A DNA stretch of 64,000 nt from AC-32 sp963717725 (GTDB lineage Bacteria; Actinomycetota; Thermoleophilia; Gaiellales; Gaiellaceae): positions 151,431-215,430 of the forward strand of contig CAVQWS010000026.1 in assembly GCA_963717725.1 (NCBI GenBank), given 5' to 3'. The position numbers were made by a program, and so were the translations under genes. Positions 33,870 through 42,285 of this stretch are shown piece after piece. Each line of letters begins with the position of its first letter. Position 1 is the first letter of the stretch. The notes beneath the pieces are model-generated. The model did no database searches and was not told where the DNA came from. It worked only from the letters and a program-made list of their open reading frames with translations.

Positions 33870-35797
33870 GCTGCGGGCGCCCCCGCGCCGGTCTCGGCGA
33901 GCGGGCGCCCGAACATCTTGTCCGAAATGCCGACCTGGTCGAGGTACTTGGTGATCCCGCCGAGCCAGAACGGCCAGCCGGCGCCGAGCAAAAGCGCCGT
34001 GTCGACGTCCTTCGCCTCCCCGACGACGCCTGCTTGCAGGAGGTGGTGGATCTCGTCGGCGAGGGCCTCGAGCGCGGCCTCGAGCAACTCGTCGCGCGAG
34101 AGCGGCGCCTGCTCGCGGACGACGATCTCGTCCTTGCCTTCGGCGTAGTTCGTCAGCGTCCGCGAGAGCGGGAAGCGATCGGGGTAGGCGTCGTGGAGGG
34201 TCCCGAGCACATGGTTGGCGACGCGCGGGCCGACCATCTGCAGCAGCACCGAGGGGGCCATCGGCAGGCCGAGGGCGAGGATCGCCTCGTCCGCCTCGTC
34301 GGGGTCGGTGCCGCGCTCGAGCGCGTCGAGCACGACGCTCATCAGTCGGGTCAGCACGCGGTTGACGACGAACGCCGGCGCGTCGGTGACGAGCACCGGT
34401 CGCTTGCGCAGGCCCTCGGCGAGCGACCAGGCGGTGGCGAGCGTCTCGTCGTCGGTGCTCGGCGCGCGGACGAGCTCGACCAATGGGAGTACCGCGACCG
34501 GGTTGAAGAAGTGGATGCCAACGTCGGCTCCCATCTCCTCGACCGAAAGGCTCGAAGTGTTGGTCGCGAGCACGCAGTCGGGCCGGGTGTGCTCGCGCAG
34601 CTCGGCGAAGACCTGCTGCTTGATCTCGAGCTCCTCGAAGACCGCCTCGAGCACGAGGTCGCAGTCGGCGAAGTTCTCGTAGCTCGTCGAGGTGGAGACG
34701 AGGGAGGCGAGGAAGCGGGCCTTGCCTTCGTCGTAGCGGCCCTTGGCGACCTGCTCGGCGAGGCCTTCCTCGATCGTCGTGCGCGCGGCCGCGAGCGCCT
34801 CCTCGCTGACGTCGCGCATGGCGACCGGCACCTCGAGCCGCCGCAGGAAGAGCGTCGCCAGCTGCGCTGCCATTAGGCCGGCGCCGACGAGGCCCACCTT
34901 GCCGATCGGGCGCGGTTCGGCGGCGGGACGGCCCGGCGCGCTCCTGGCCCGGCGGTCGACCAGATCGAAGGCGTAGAGCGAGGCCTGCGCCTGCCGCCCT
35001 GGCAGCAGCTCGCCGACGGCCTCCTCCTCGGCGGCGTAGCCCTCCTCGAGCGACCAGCCCGAGAGCGCCCCCTCGATCAGGTCGAGCGCCTTGTACGGCG
35101 CCGGCGCGGCTCCGTGAACCTGTCCGTCGAGCCTTCCGCGCGCCTTCCGTATCACTTCCGGCGCACCGTGACTGTCACTGTGACTGTCACTGTTCGTACC
35201 GAGCTGGAGCGCGAAGGCGATCGACTCGTCGACGAACTCGGCCGGTTCGAGCAGACGGTCGGCGAAGCCGAGCTCGAACGCCTCCGGCCCGGTCAGCATC
35301 CGGTTCTGGCGCATGGGGTTGGCGACGATGAACTTGACCGCCGTCTCCGCGCCGACGAGCCGCGGCACGAGCTGCGTGCCGCCCCAGGCCGGGACGATCC
35401 CGAGGAAGCACTCCGGGCACGCGAAGTGCCGCACGGCCGTCGAGATCGTGCGCGCGTCGCAGTGGAGCGCGATCTCGACGCCGCCGCCGAGGCAGGCGCC
35501 GTTGACGGCCGCCACCGTCGGATACGGAAGCGCCCGGATGCGGCCGAAGAGCTCGTGCCCGGCGCGGCTCCCCTCGATCGCCAGCTCCCGCGTCGCGCCC
35601 GGGAACTGCGTCACGTCCGCGCCGGCCGCGAAGACAAACGGCTTCCCCGTCAGGACGAGCGCGTCCCAGTCACCCTCCTCCAGGTCGGGGAGCAGCCTCT
35701 CGAGCGACTCCAGCGCAGCGCGCCCGAAGAAGGTCGGCTTGGTGTGATCCTCGCCGTTGTCGATCGTGACCAGCGCGACCACGCCGGCGTTCGGCAC
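33866..35797 (-). CDS. Enoyl-CoA hydratase/3-hydroxyacyl-CoA dehydrogenase (FadB/FadJ type)
   Basis: A bifunctional beta-oxidation enzyme of about 643 aa. The N-terminal crotonase domain has AAGADVTQFPG and ACLGGGVEIALHCD (oxyanion hole). The Rossmann domain VGLVGAGLMAAQLATLF follows a linker, then HFFNPVAVLPLVELV with the catalytic His, and the C-terminal 3HCDH domains. GTG 35797 is the first canonical start; homologous-looking residues TEFKLARVEV precede it, so a CTG at 35833 or an unusual start is possible. It pairs with the thiolase gene 22 nt upstream. The linker carries a 12-bp in-frame tandem repeat (35168-35191). Confidence 0.87.
   Translation of the reverse strand: MPNAGVVALVTIDNGEDHTKPTFFGRAALESLERLLPDLEEGDWDALVLTGKPFVFAAGADVTQFPGATRELAIEGSRAGHELFGRIRALPYPTVAAVNGACLGGGVEIALHCDARTISTAVRHFACPECFLGIVPAWGGTQLVPRLVGAETAVKFIVANPMRQNRMLTGPEAFELGFADRLLEPAEFVDESIAFALQLGTNSDSHSDSHGAPEVIRKARGRLDGQVHGAAPAPYKALDLIEGALSGWSLEEGYAAEEEAVGELLPGRQAQASLYAFDLVDRRARSAPGRPAAEPRPIGKVGLVGAGLMAAQLATLFLRRLEVPVAMRDVSEEALAAARTTIEEGLAEQVAKGRYDEGKARFLASLVSTSTSYENFADCDLVLEAVFEELEIKQQVFAELREHTRPDCVLATNTSSLSVEEMGADVGIHFFNPVAVLPLVELVRAPSTDDETLATAWSLAEGLRKRPVLVTDAPAFVVNRVLTRLMSVVLDALERGTDPDEADEAILALGLPMAPSVLLQMVGPRVANHVLGTLHDAYPDRFPLSRTLTNYAEGKDEIVVREQAPLSRDELLEAALEALADEIHHLLQAGVVGEAKDVDTALLLGAGWPFWLGGITKYLDQVGISDKMFGRPLAETGAGAPAA
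35168..35191. repeat. 12-bp in-frame tandem repeat in the fadB-like linker
   Basis: GTGACTGTCACT occurs twice in tandem (35168-35179 and 35180-35191). On the coding strand it encodes SDSH twice, in the linker between the hydratase and dehydrogenase domains. The unit is itself a near-palindrome (GTGAC-T-GTCAC). Being a multiple of three, copy-number changes would keep frame. Confidence 0.85.
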
Positions 35798-35819
35798 CTC
35801 GACGCGGGCCAGCTTGAAC

Positions 35820-37010
35820 TCAGTGTCCGGCAGCGACGTTCTCCCAGACCAGCGCCGCGCCCATGCCCAGCCCGACGCAGAGCGCGGTGAGCCCGTAGCG
35901 CACGTCCGGCCGCTCGCGGAACCCGTAGGCGAGCTGCGCGAGCAGTCGCACGCCCGTCGCGGCCAGCGGGTGGCCGCACGCGATCGCGCCGCCGTAGGGG
36001 TTGAGCCGCTCGTCCTCCGGATCGACACCCAGCCCGTCGCACCAGCTCAGCACCTGCACCGCGAACGGCTCGTTCAGCTCGAACAGGCCGAGCTCGTCGA
36101 GCGTCAAGCCCGCCCGTTCGAGCGCCTTCGTCGTCGCCGGCACGGGGCCGAGGCCCATCAACTCCGGCTCGACGCCTGCGAACGCGTACGAGACCAGCCG
36201 CATGCGCGGCTCGAGCGAATGCTCGGCCAGCGACTGCTCGGAGGCGAGCAGGGAGACGGTCGCGCCGTCGGTCAAGCCCGCCGAGTTGCCGGCCGTCACG
36301 CGGCCGCCGGGCCGGAACGGCGTCGGCAGCGTGGCGAGCGCCTCGATCGTCGTCTCCGGCCGCAGGAACTCGTCGCGGTCGGCCGCACGCCAGCCCTCGT
36401 CGGTGAAGACGGTCATCGGGACGACCGTCTCACGCATGACGCCGTTCTCCCAAGCCGCGGTCGCGCGCTGCTGCGAGCGCATCGCGTAGGCGTCCGCGTC
36501 GTCCCTGGTCAGCTGTGGGAAGCGGTCGTGCAGGTTCTCGGCGGTCGCGCCCATCGTCACGGCCGAGGTGTCGACCAGCCGCTCGGCGACGAAGCGCGGG
36601 TTGAAGTCGACGTCCTCGCCCATCGGGTGATGGCCCATGTGCTCGATGCCGCCGGCGAGGACGAGGTCTGCTGCGCCCATCGCGATCTCGCCAGCGCCCG
36701 CGGTGACCGCGGTGAGCGCGCCGGCGCACATCCGGTCGACCGCGAAGCCCGGCACGCTCTGCGGCAAGCCGGCGAGCAGCGCGACGTCGCGGCCGAGCGT
36801 CAAGCCCTGGTCGCCGACCTGCGCGGTCGCCGCGAGGACGACGTCGTCGATCCGCTCGGGCGGCAGCGACGGGTTGCGGCGCAGCAGCTCGCGGACGACC
36901 TTGACGCCCAAATCGTCGGCTCTCGTGCGCCAGAAGACGCCCTTCGGGCCCGCCCGGCCGAACGCGGTGCGGACGCCGTCGACGTAGAAAACCTCCCGCA
37001 ACTCGCGCAC
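35820..37010 (-). CDS. Thiolase (acetyl-CoA acyltransferase, FadA type)
   Basis: A 396-aa thiolase. The nucleophile Cys lies in VDRMCAGAL, the catalytic His in GGAIACGHPLAATG and the second Cys in LTALCVGLGMGAA. It cleaves 3-ketoacyl-CoA to acetyl-CoA in beta-oxidation, and the downstream FadB-like gene supplies the two preceding steps, a complete short operon. The VDRMCAGALTAV active-site strand is slightly unlike the usual NRxCxSGL but keeps Cys. The start is GTG 37010, divergent from the TPR protein gene. Confidence 0.92.
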   Translation of the reverse strand: MRELREVFYVDGVRTAFGRAGPKGVFWRTRADDLGVKVVRELLRRNPSLPPERIDDVVLAATAQVGDQGLTLGRDVALLAGLPQSVPGFAVDRMCAGALTAVTAGAGEIAMGAADLVLAGGIEHMGHHPMGEDVDFNPRFVAERLVDTSAVTMGATAENLHDRFPQLTRDDADAYAMRSQQRATAAWENGVMRETVVPMTVFTDEGWRAADRDEFLRPETTIEALATLPTPFRPGGRVTAGNSAGLTDGATVSLLASEQSLAEHSLEPRMRLVSYAFAGVEPELMGLGPVPATTKALERAGLTLDELGLFELNEPFAVQVLSWCDGLGVDPEDERLNPYGGAIACGHPLAATGVRLLAQLAYGFRERPDVRYGLTALCVGLGMGAALVWENVAAGH

Positions 37011-37106
37011 GTGAAGACCCTAGTCAATCGTCACACTCTCGCCACACTCCCGTGACACACCTGCGCGCAGACCGTCGATACGATCGCCTCGGGGAGGAGG
37101 TTGGGT

Positions 37107-37790
37107 GTGCCTGAACCACGGAACCGCGTCGGCGAGCAGGATTGGGCGGCGCACCTCGAGCGCGAGCGGGCTCGCTACGAGGACGGCGAGTCGCGGATGC
37201 CGGGCCCGGAGGACGCCGACGCGCGGCAGCGCCAGCTGACCCGGCTCGGCAACGCGGCCGGCGGGGCCGGTCTCGGGCTGCTGATGCAGGGCCGCACCGA
37301 TGAGGCAGCCGAGTGGTTCCATCGCGCCGCCGCCCGCTACCGCGAGAGCTTCGCCGACGCGCCACCGGGCAGCTGGGGCCGCCCGATCGGGGCCGTCAAG
37401 TCCCTGGTCCTCGCGGGCGACTGGGCCGGTGCGGAGGAGACGGCGCGCTGGGCGCTCGACGCCGGCGCCGCGACCAGCGAGAGCCCGATCGGGGGCTATG
37501 CCGCCGCGCTCGCGCTGCTCGTCCTCGGCGACGACGAGCACGCGCGTGTGCCCGCCGACGCGATCCGCAGCCGCGACGACTTCCCGGCCGACGTTGGCGA
37601 CGCGCTGGCCTACCTCGCGGCGCAGGACGTTGTCGGCTACACCGAGGCCGTCGAGTCGGTGCTCGAGTCGTTCGAGGCGCGCGAGGAGTACCTCGAAGAC
37701 ATGCCGGTCGCCGACACGGTGCTCGTCCTGCAGGCGCTCGCCCGGCGCCGCGGGATCGAGGTCGAGCTCAGCTCCCCCTTGCTGCCTTAG
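37107..37790 (+). CDS. TPR-like protein of unknown function
   Basis: A 227-aa alpha-helical protein. After an N-terminal charged region, residues about 45-215 form four to five TPR-like helical pairs, for example GRTDEAAEWFHRAAARYRES and AGDWAGAEETARWALDAG. No known catalytic motif is seen. GTG 37107 is favoured over TTG 37101 because GGGGAGGAGG lies at the right distance. The stop overlaps the convergent ArsR gene by 4 nt. A regulatory or scaffold role is possible but unproven. Confidence 0.75.
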   Translation: MPEPRNRVGEQDWAAHLERERARYEDGESRMPGPEDADARQRQLTRLGNAAGGAGLGLLMQGRTDEAAEWFHRAAARYRESFADAPPGSWGRPIGAVKSLVLAGDWAGAEETARWALDAGAATSESPIGGYAAALALLVLGDDEHARVPADAIRSRDDFPADVGDALAYLAAQDVVGYTEAVESVLESFEAREEYLEDMPVADTVLVLQALARRRGIEVELSSPLLP

Positions 37791-38332
37791 TCCTGGAGGT
37801 CGACCGTCGTCGGCGGGTGGAGCACCGTCGTGATCACGATTGGCGCCCGTGACGGGTCTTCCGCCTCGCGCGCCCGCTCCGCGAGCTCCTGGATCAGCTC
37901 GACCGCCTGCTCGGGCGAGATCCGCGCCGTGACCTGGGCGGAGCGGAACGTGCCGCTCGTGCCGTGCTCGGCCCAGCCCCGCTGGACCTCGTCGAGCATC
38001 GCGGCACGCAGGTCGCTCGTCGCGTCCGACTTCAGCAGCGCGGGTGCGACCCTCACGGTTCGAGCAACCGCGCGGTACGGCTTCTCGCGGCCCTGACCCG
38101 CCTCGGCCAGCTCGATCAGGCCGGCCCGCAGCAGCATGCGCACGTGGAAGTGCAGGTGGCCGGGATCAACGCCCAGACGGCTCGCCAGCTCGCGGTTCGT
38201 CAGGTGTTCGGAGTCGCCCGCGCCGAGCGTCTCCAGCACGCGCAGGCGTAGCGGGTGCCCGAGCGCCTTCAGCTGCTCCGGCTTGTCGAGTGTCAGGACG
38301 TCCAAGAGCGGCTTGGGCTCGGCGGCGGCCAT
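37787..38332 (-). CDS. ArsR-like winged-helix transcriptional regulator
   Basis: A 181-aa regulator. A winged helix covers about residues 17-95: LKALGHPLRLRVLETLGAG, then ASRLGVDPGHLHFHVRMLLRAGLIELAE with the recognition helix (DPGHLHFHVRMLL). The C-terminal half (about 96-181) is a ligand or dimerisation domain rich in charged residues. No CxC metal-binding pair of ArsR/SmtB type is seen, so it is an ArsR-fold regulator of other signals. It lies 31 nt after the 6-phosphogluconolactonase gene on the same strand and may be the last gene of that operon. Confidence 0.85.
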   Translation of the reverse strand: MAAAEPKPLLDVLTLDKPEQLKALGHPLRLRVLETLGAGDSEHLTNRELASRLGVDPGHLHFHVRMLLRAGLIELAEAGQGREKPYRAVARTVRVAPALLKSDATSDLRAAMLDEVQRGWAEHGTSGTFRSAQVTARISPEQAVELIQELAERAREAEDPSRAPIVITTVLHPPTTVDLQD

Positions 38333-38363
38333 GCCGCTGTATACACCGGCCTTCCGCCGCTGT

Positions 38364-39056
38364 CTAGCCAGGCAATCGGGATGCGGCAGCCGCGTCGGCG
38401 ACCACGCGCGTGCGGCCTGCGGCCGAGCGGATCAGGCTGGCGGGCGTCTCGGGACCGGGCGGCCGGGCAAACGCCCGCTCGACGGCCTCCGCCTTTGCCT
38501 CGCCGGTGGCGATGAAGACCACCTCGGGTGCCGAGGCGAGCACCGGGATCGTCAGCGTCACTCGCTCGACGAACGGCTCGAGCTTGGCTTCCGCCGGAAT
38601 CGCGCGCCGCTCGCGCTCCTGGAGCGTCGGCTCCCCGGGAAAGAGCGAAGCCGTGTGCCCGTCCGCGCCGAGCCCGAGCAGGACGTAGTCGAGCCGCGCC
38701 TCGCGCAGGAGCTCGTCATATTCGCGCGCCGCCTCGTCGGCGCCGAGCTCGCCGCGGATTCGCTGCACCTCGCGCGGCGGCGCCTCGATCCGGTCGAGCA
38801 GGTTCTCGCGCGCGAGGCGGAAGTTCGACTGCTCGTCCTCCGGCGGCACGCAACGCTCGTCGCCCCACCAGAGCGAGGCGGCGCTCCAGTCAGGCTCGTG
38901 CTCGGCTGCGAGCTGGTAGGCCTGGCCTGGCGTGCGGCCGCCTGTGAGGACGATCGACATGCCGGAGCGCGCGGCGGCGGCCAGCTCGTCCCCGACGACA
39001 TAGGCGACCTCCTCCGCGTCGGAACAGCGCACCAGCTCGACCCCGTAGAGCGTCAC
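38364..39056 (-). CDS. pgl: 6-phosphogluconolactonase
   Basis: A 230-aa Pgl/DevB-type enzyme. It hydrolyses 6-phosphogluconolactone in the pentose phosphate pathway, giving NADPH-supporting flux. Motifs are IVLTGGRTPGQAYQLA (phosphate loop), WWGDERCVPPEDEQSNF and LGLGADGHTASLFPG with the catalytic His. GTG 39056 overlaps the proC stop (GTGA), so it is co-expressed with proC. No zwf or gnd gene is in the window, so its link to this operon is only positional. Confidence 0.92.
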   Translation of the reverse strand: MTLYGVELVRCSDAEEVAYVVGDELAAAARSGMSIVLTGGRTPGQAYQLAAEHEPDWSAASLWWGDERCVPPEDEQSNFRLARENLLDRIEAPPREVQRIRGELGADEAAREYDELLREARLDYVLLGLGADGHTASLFPGEPTLQERERRAIPAEAKLEPFVERVTLTIPVLASAPEVVFIATGEAKAEAVERAFARPPGPETPASLIRSAAGRTRVVADAAAASRLPG

Positions 39057-39871
39057 TCGTCCCCCGCTGCGAGCTCCCGCGATCGTTCCATTGCCGCCTG
39101 GATGGCATTGAGGAAGGCCGCGCGCACGCCCGCGCGTTCGAGCTCCCGGATCGCGCGGATCGTCGTCCCGCCTGGCGAGGTCACCTGCTCGCGAAGCTCG
39201 ACCGGGTGGATGCCCTCGTCGCGCAGCAGGTGCGCCGTGCCGAGCATCGTCTGGACGACGAGCTGCGTCGTCACCTCGCGTGAGAGCCCGAGCAGGATCC
39301 CGGCCTCGATCATCGCCTCGGCGAGCAGCGCGAAGTACGCGGGGCCGGAGCCGGAGACGGCGGTGACCGCGTCCATGTAGCGCTCTGGCACCTCGACCAC
39401 CGCGCCGAGGTGACTGAGCGCCTCTTCGGCCAGGCGCAGGTGCTCGTCGCCCGCGTGGGCGCCGGCGCAGATGCCCGCGATGCCCTCGTGCACGGTCGCC
39501 GGGCGGTTCGGCATCGCACGCACGACGGGAACGCCGTCGGCGATCTGGCGCTCGATCGCCGCAGTCGGAATCGCCGCTGCGACCGAAAGCACGGTCTGCT
39601 CGGGCGTGAGAACGCCGCCGATCTCGCCGAGCAGCGTGTCGAAGTCCTGCGGCTTGACCGCGATCACGACGAGTGCGGCGCCGGCAACGGCCTCCGCGTT
39701 CGAGAGCGTGACCCGCACGCCGTGGCGCTCCTCCAGCTCGCGGGCGCGCTCCTCGTCCCGGACGGTGGCGACTATCTCGCCCGGCTCCCGCCAGCCGCCG
39801 CTCAAGAGGCCGCGCAGGAGCGACTCGCCGATCGTGCCGGCGCCGAGGATGGCGACGCGCCGCGCGTCCAC
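39053..39871 (-). CDS. proC: Pyrroline-5-carboxylate reductase
   Basis: A 272-aa enzyme reducing pyrroline-5-carboxylate to proline with NAD(P)H. An N-terminal Rossmann motif VAILGAGTIGESLLRGL is followed by VVIAVKPQDFDTLL. The C-terminal dimer domain carries VRAMPNRPA, AVSGSGPAYFALLAEAM and TSPGGTTIRAI, all family signatures. The start is GTG 39871, 10 nt after the alkA-like gene; the stop overlaps pgl. Confidence 0.93.
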   Translation of the reverse strand: MDARRVAILGAGTIGESLLRGLLSGGWREPGEIVATVRDEERARELEERHGVRVTLSNAEAVAGAALVVIAVKPQDFDTLLGEIGGVLTPEQTVLSVAAAIPTAAIERQIADGVPVVRAMPNRPATVHEGIAGICAGAHAGDEHLRLAEEALSHLGAVVEVPERYMDAVTAVSGSGPAYFALLAEAMIEAGILLGLSREVTTQLVVQTMLGTAHLLRDEGIHPVELREQVTSPGGTTIRAIRELERAGVRAAFLNAIQAAMERSRELAAGDE

Positions 39872-39881
39872 GCGCCCGAGT

Positions 39882-40727
39882 CTAGGCGGCTTTCGGCAGC
39901 GGGACGAGGCCCTTCGCGAGCGCGTGGAGCAGGTAAACGCTCGCGAGCCCGGCCCATTCGCCGTAGGGCTCGAGCAGCTCCGCGGTCTCCCAGCCCTCGA
40001 CCCAGCGGCCGCGGAGCGCCGAGAGGAGCTTGACGAGGCCCAGGTCGGCCACGAGCCCGCGGTCGTAGCGGCCGAGGCCCTCGAGGAAGACGACGCCGAC
40101 CGACCAGGGCCCGAGGCCGCGCTCGCGCAGGAGCCGCTCGGCCGAGGCTTCGCTCGGGAGCGCGCGCAGCCGCTCCAGGTCCAGCGAACGGCAGATCCGC
40201 ACGAGCGAGGCCCCGCGGCGCATCCCGACGCCGAGCCGCCGCAGCTCGGCGGGTGAGACCCGGCCCAGCGACTCGCAGTCCGGCGGAGCGTGCAGCTTCG
40301 TCCCCGTGAGCCGCGGGGTCAGCGCGCGGATCACCGTGCGCTCGATCTGGCGCGCGCGGCTCGCCTGGATCAGCTGCCCGCAGACCGCGCGCAACAGCGA
40401 CTGCGCGACCGTCGCGGTGCGCAAGGGCCGCAGCCCGCGCTCGCGTCGCACCGCCGCGCCGATCAACGGGTCGCGGGCGAAGCGCCGCAGGAACTCGGAG
40501 TGGTCGTCGTCGACCGCGAGCACGAAGCGGAGCTCGTCGATTCCCGCCGCGCTCGGCGCCCGCAGCTGGACGACGCCGTCCGCCTGCTGCCAGGCGCGCC
40601 CGGAGCCGCCGCACGCGAGCCCGGCGACCAACACGCCGTCGATCACGCTGCGCGTGGCGTCGCTTCCGTGCCGCAAGGTGGCGCGGAGGGAGTACGGGCC
40701 CCGCGGCCGAACCGCGGCGGAGATCAC
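39882..40727 (-). CDS. AlkA-like HhH-GPD DNA glycosylase
   Basis: A 281-aa helix-hairpin-helix glycosylase of the 3-methyladenine DNA glycosylase II group. The HhH motif LLRERGLGPWSVGVVFLEGLGRYDRG is followed by LVADLGLVKLL, where the Asp corresponds to the catalytic Asp of AlkA-type enzymes. No 4Fe-4S cluster Cys set is present, so it is not MutY or Nth. It excises alkylated bases. GTG 40727 overlaps the HTH-TPR stop (GTGA), so this repair gene is translationally coupled to that regulator. Confidence 0.82.
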   Translation of the reverse strand: MISAAVRPRGPYSLRATLRHGSDATRSVIDGVLVAGLACGGSGRAWQQADGVVQLRAPSAAGIDELRFVLAVDDDHSEFLRRFARDPLIGAAVRRERGLRPLRTATVAQSLLRAVCGQLIQASRARQIERTVIRALTPRLTGTKLHAPPDCESLGRVSPAELRRLGVGMRRGASLVRICRSLDLERLRALPSEASAERLLRERGLGPWSVGVVFLEGLGRYDRGLVADLGLVKLLSALRGRWVEGWETAELLEPYGEWAGLASVYLLHALAKGLVPLPKAA

Positions 40728-42055
40728 CGAGGCGAGCGCGTGTCCGAGGCGACAGGCTCGGCGGCGAGATCGGCGGCGCGCTCGAGCACCTCGAGCGCCT
40801 CCTCCTCACGGCCCGAACGTCGCAGGAACTTGCCCCAGGCCCGGTACGCCTCGACGTAGTCGCGGCGGTGGCCCTGCTCCTCGAGCAGCGAGGTCGCTTT
40901 GCGGAAGGAGTCGTGCGCCGCATCGGTCTCGCCGTTGAGCGCGAGGCCCTCGGCCAGCGCCCAGAGCGCGTTCCCCTGCTCATGGGGATACTCGTCGCCG
41001 ACCGCTTCGAGTGCCCCACGAGCCCGGCGGACAGCCTCCTCGCCGTTGCCGAGGTGCACCGCGCGCCTGGCCTGGTCGGTGTAGAGATTCCCGACGTCGA
41101 TCGGTTCCGGTTTCGGCCCGAAGAGCTGCTCCGCGATGTCGAGGTTGCGGCCTGCTTCCTCGGCGCGACCCTGCGCCATCAGGATGTCGCCGCAGAGCAG
41201 GTGCGCGCGGGCGAGATGCAGCGTGTCGTCGGTGACGTTGAGCAGCGCGATCGCGCGGCGAACGTAGTCGAGCGCGGCGGCCGGGCGGCCCTGAAGGTCG
41301 TTCAGGCGGGCGAGACCCCAGTAGAGCCGCACCCGCGAGTATGCGTCCGTCAGCGCATCTGCCTTCTCGAGTGCCGCGTCGAGGACGGACTGCGCGCGCT
41401 CGAGGTCGCCCATGTCGGTGAGAGCGAAGCTGAGATAGGTAGTGAAGCGGATCTGCGCGGCAGCGTCCTCGGGCGCGTCCTGCTCGACCTCCTGGAGGCT
41501 GCGCTCGAACACCTCGACGGCCTTGTCCGAGCGCGAGGTTGCGGCGTAGGCGCGCCCGAGCGTCGCGAACACGTCCGGTCGGGCGCTTGGCGAGACGGGC
41601 GACAGCTCGAGGCCGGCCTCGAGCCGTTCGATCGCGTCCGCGTTGCGGCCAGCGGCCGCAGCGGCGAGGCCGAGTGCGATGTTCGCCCGGGATGCGGCGA
41701 GCGTGTCCCCGGCGGCCGCCGCCTCGTCGCGCAGCAGCTCGAGCTTTTTCTCAGCCTCGGCCGGGTCGTCTGTCAGGCGCAGCTCGAGCTCGGCGTCCGC
41801 GATCCGAAGCTCGCGCTCGTCGGTGTCGCGGATCTCCGAGCCGGTCTCCAGGTAGTCGGCCGTGACGCCGAGCTTCTTGGCGAGCATGCGCAGGGCCTTG
41901 ACCGATGGACGCCGCGCGCCCGCTTCGATCCTCGAGATGTACGCGTAGGAGACACCCGGGCTCGACAGCTCGCGCTGAGACAGCCCGCGCTCGTGGCGCA
42001 GGCGGCGCAAACGCTGCCCGATCGTCTCGACCTGTCCCTCGGATTCGTGCGCCAC
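40724..42055 (-). CDS. HTH-XRE/TPR regulator with RRNPP-like architecture (system 2)
   Basis: A 443-aa paralogue of the regulator at 20644-21996. The N-terminal Cro/C1 HTH (about residues 11-70: RLRRLRHERGLSQREL, YISRIEAGARRPSVKALRMLAKKLGV) is followed by a long TPR array (about 90-435). It heads an operon with alkA-like, proC, pgl and possibly the ArsR gene. A 28-aa peptide gene with a strong Shine-Dalgarno sequence begins 131 nt upstream on the opposite strand. The start is GTG 42055; TTG 42064 is an alternative. Peptide control of this operon is inferred from architecture and gene context. Confidence 0.85.
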   Translation of the reverse strand: MAHESEGQVETIGQRLRRLRHERGLSQRELSSPGVSYAYISRIEAGARRPSVKALRMLAKKLGVTADYLETGSEIRDTDERELRIADAELELRLTDDPAEAEKKLELLRDEAAAAGDTLAASRANIALGLAAAAAGRNADAIERLEAGLELSPVSPSARPDVFATLGRAYAATSRSDKAVEVFERSLQEVEQDAPEDAAAQIRFTTYLSFALTDMGDLERAQSVLDAALEKADALTDAYSRVRLYWGLARLNDLQGRPAAALDYVRRAIALLNVTDDTLHLARAHLLCGDILMAQGRAEEAGRNLDIAEQLFGPKPEPIDVGNLYTDQARRAVHLGNGEEAVRRARGALEAVGDEYPHEQGNALWALAEGLALNGETDAAHDSFRKATSLLEEQGHRRDYVEAYRAWGKFLRRSGREEEALEVLERAADLAAEPVASDTRSPR

Positions 42056-42106
42056 CGTTCTCAATTCTTACCTCCGCATCCGACATCGTCAATCGAGAAG
42101 GATGCC

Positions 42107-42112
42107 TTGACA
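42107..42112 (+). promoter_or_regulatory. Consensus -35 hexamer upstream of the second peptide gene
   Basis: TTGACA, a perfect -35 element, lies 75 nt before the peptide start in the gap divergent from the HTH-TPR gene. TGGGTA 18 nt downstream is a weak -10 candidate. Transcription from here would make a short mRNA ending at the hairpin at 42286-42320. Confidence 0.4.
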
Positions 42113-42186
42113 ACAAATGGCTACGTCGATTGGGTACCTCGCGGCCTGCGGCCCAGCCCGTCTCGTCAATGGAAAGGAGGTGCCTT

Positions 42187-42273
42187 GTGTCCGCCAGGAT
42201 TCAGGTGTTGCTGATCATGCTCGGCACGATCGTGGCCGCGGCGTTGAACGCTTCAACTCCCTGGGGCCCCTAG
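42187..42273 (+). CDS. Tiny hydrophobic peptide; candidate signalling peptide precursor (system 2)
   Basis: A 28-aa product. A short basic start (SARI) leads to a hydrophobic core VLLIMLGTIVAAAL, then the polar tail NASTPWGP. The GTG start has an excellent Shine-Dalgarno sequence GGAAAGGAGG 6 nt upstream; an in-frame ATG at 42169 would give 34 aa but lacks such a site. The gene is divergent from the HTH-TPR regulator and followed by a GC-rich hairpin plus TTTT. The pattern AR-x-I with a VA-ending core matches the 40-aa peptide at 22016-22138. A secreted or membrane-released octa- to nonapeptide signal is the inferred role. Confidence 0.55.
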   Translation: MSARIQVLLIMLGTIVAAALNASTPWGP

Positions 42274-42285
42274 GGCTCGAAGAGG

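Noticed and set aside
40306..40938. Long plus-strand frames opposite alkA and the HTH-TPR gene
   Set aside because: These are GC-driven antisense shadows without domain similarity or start signals.
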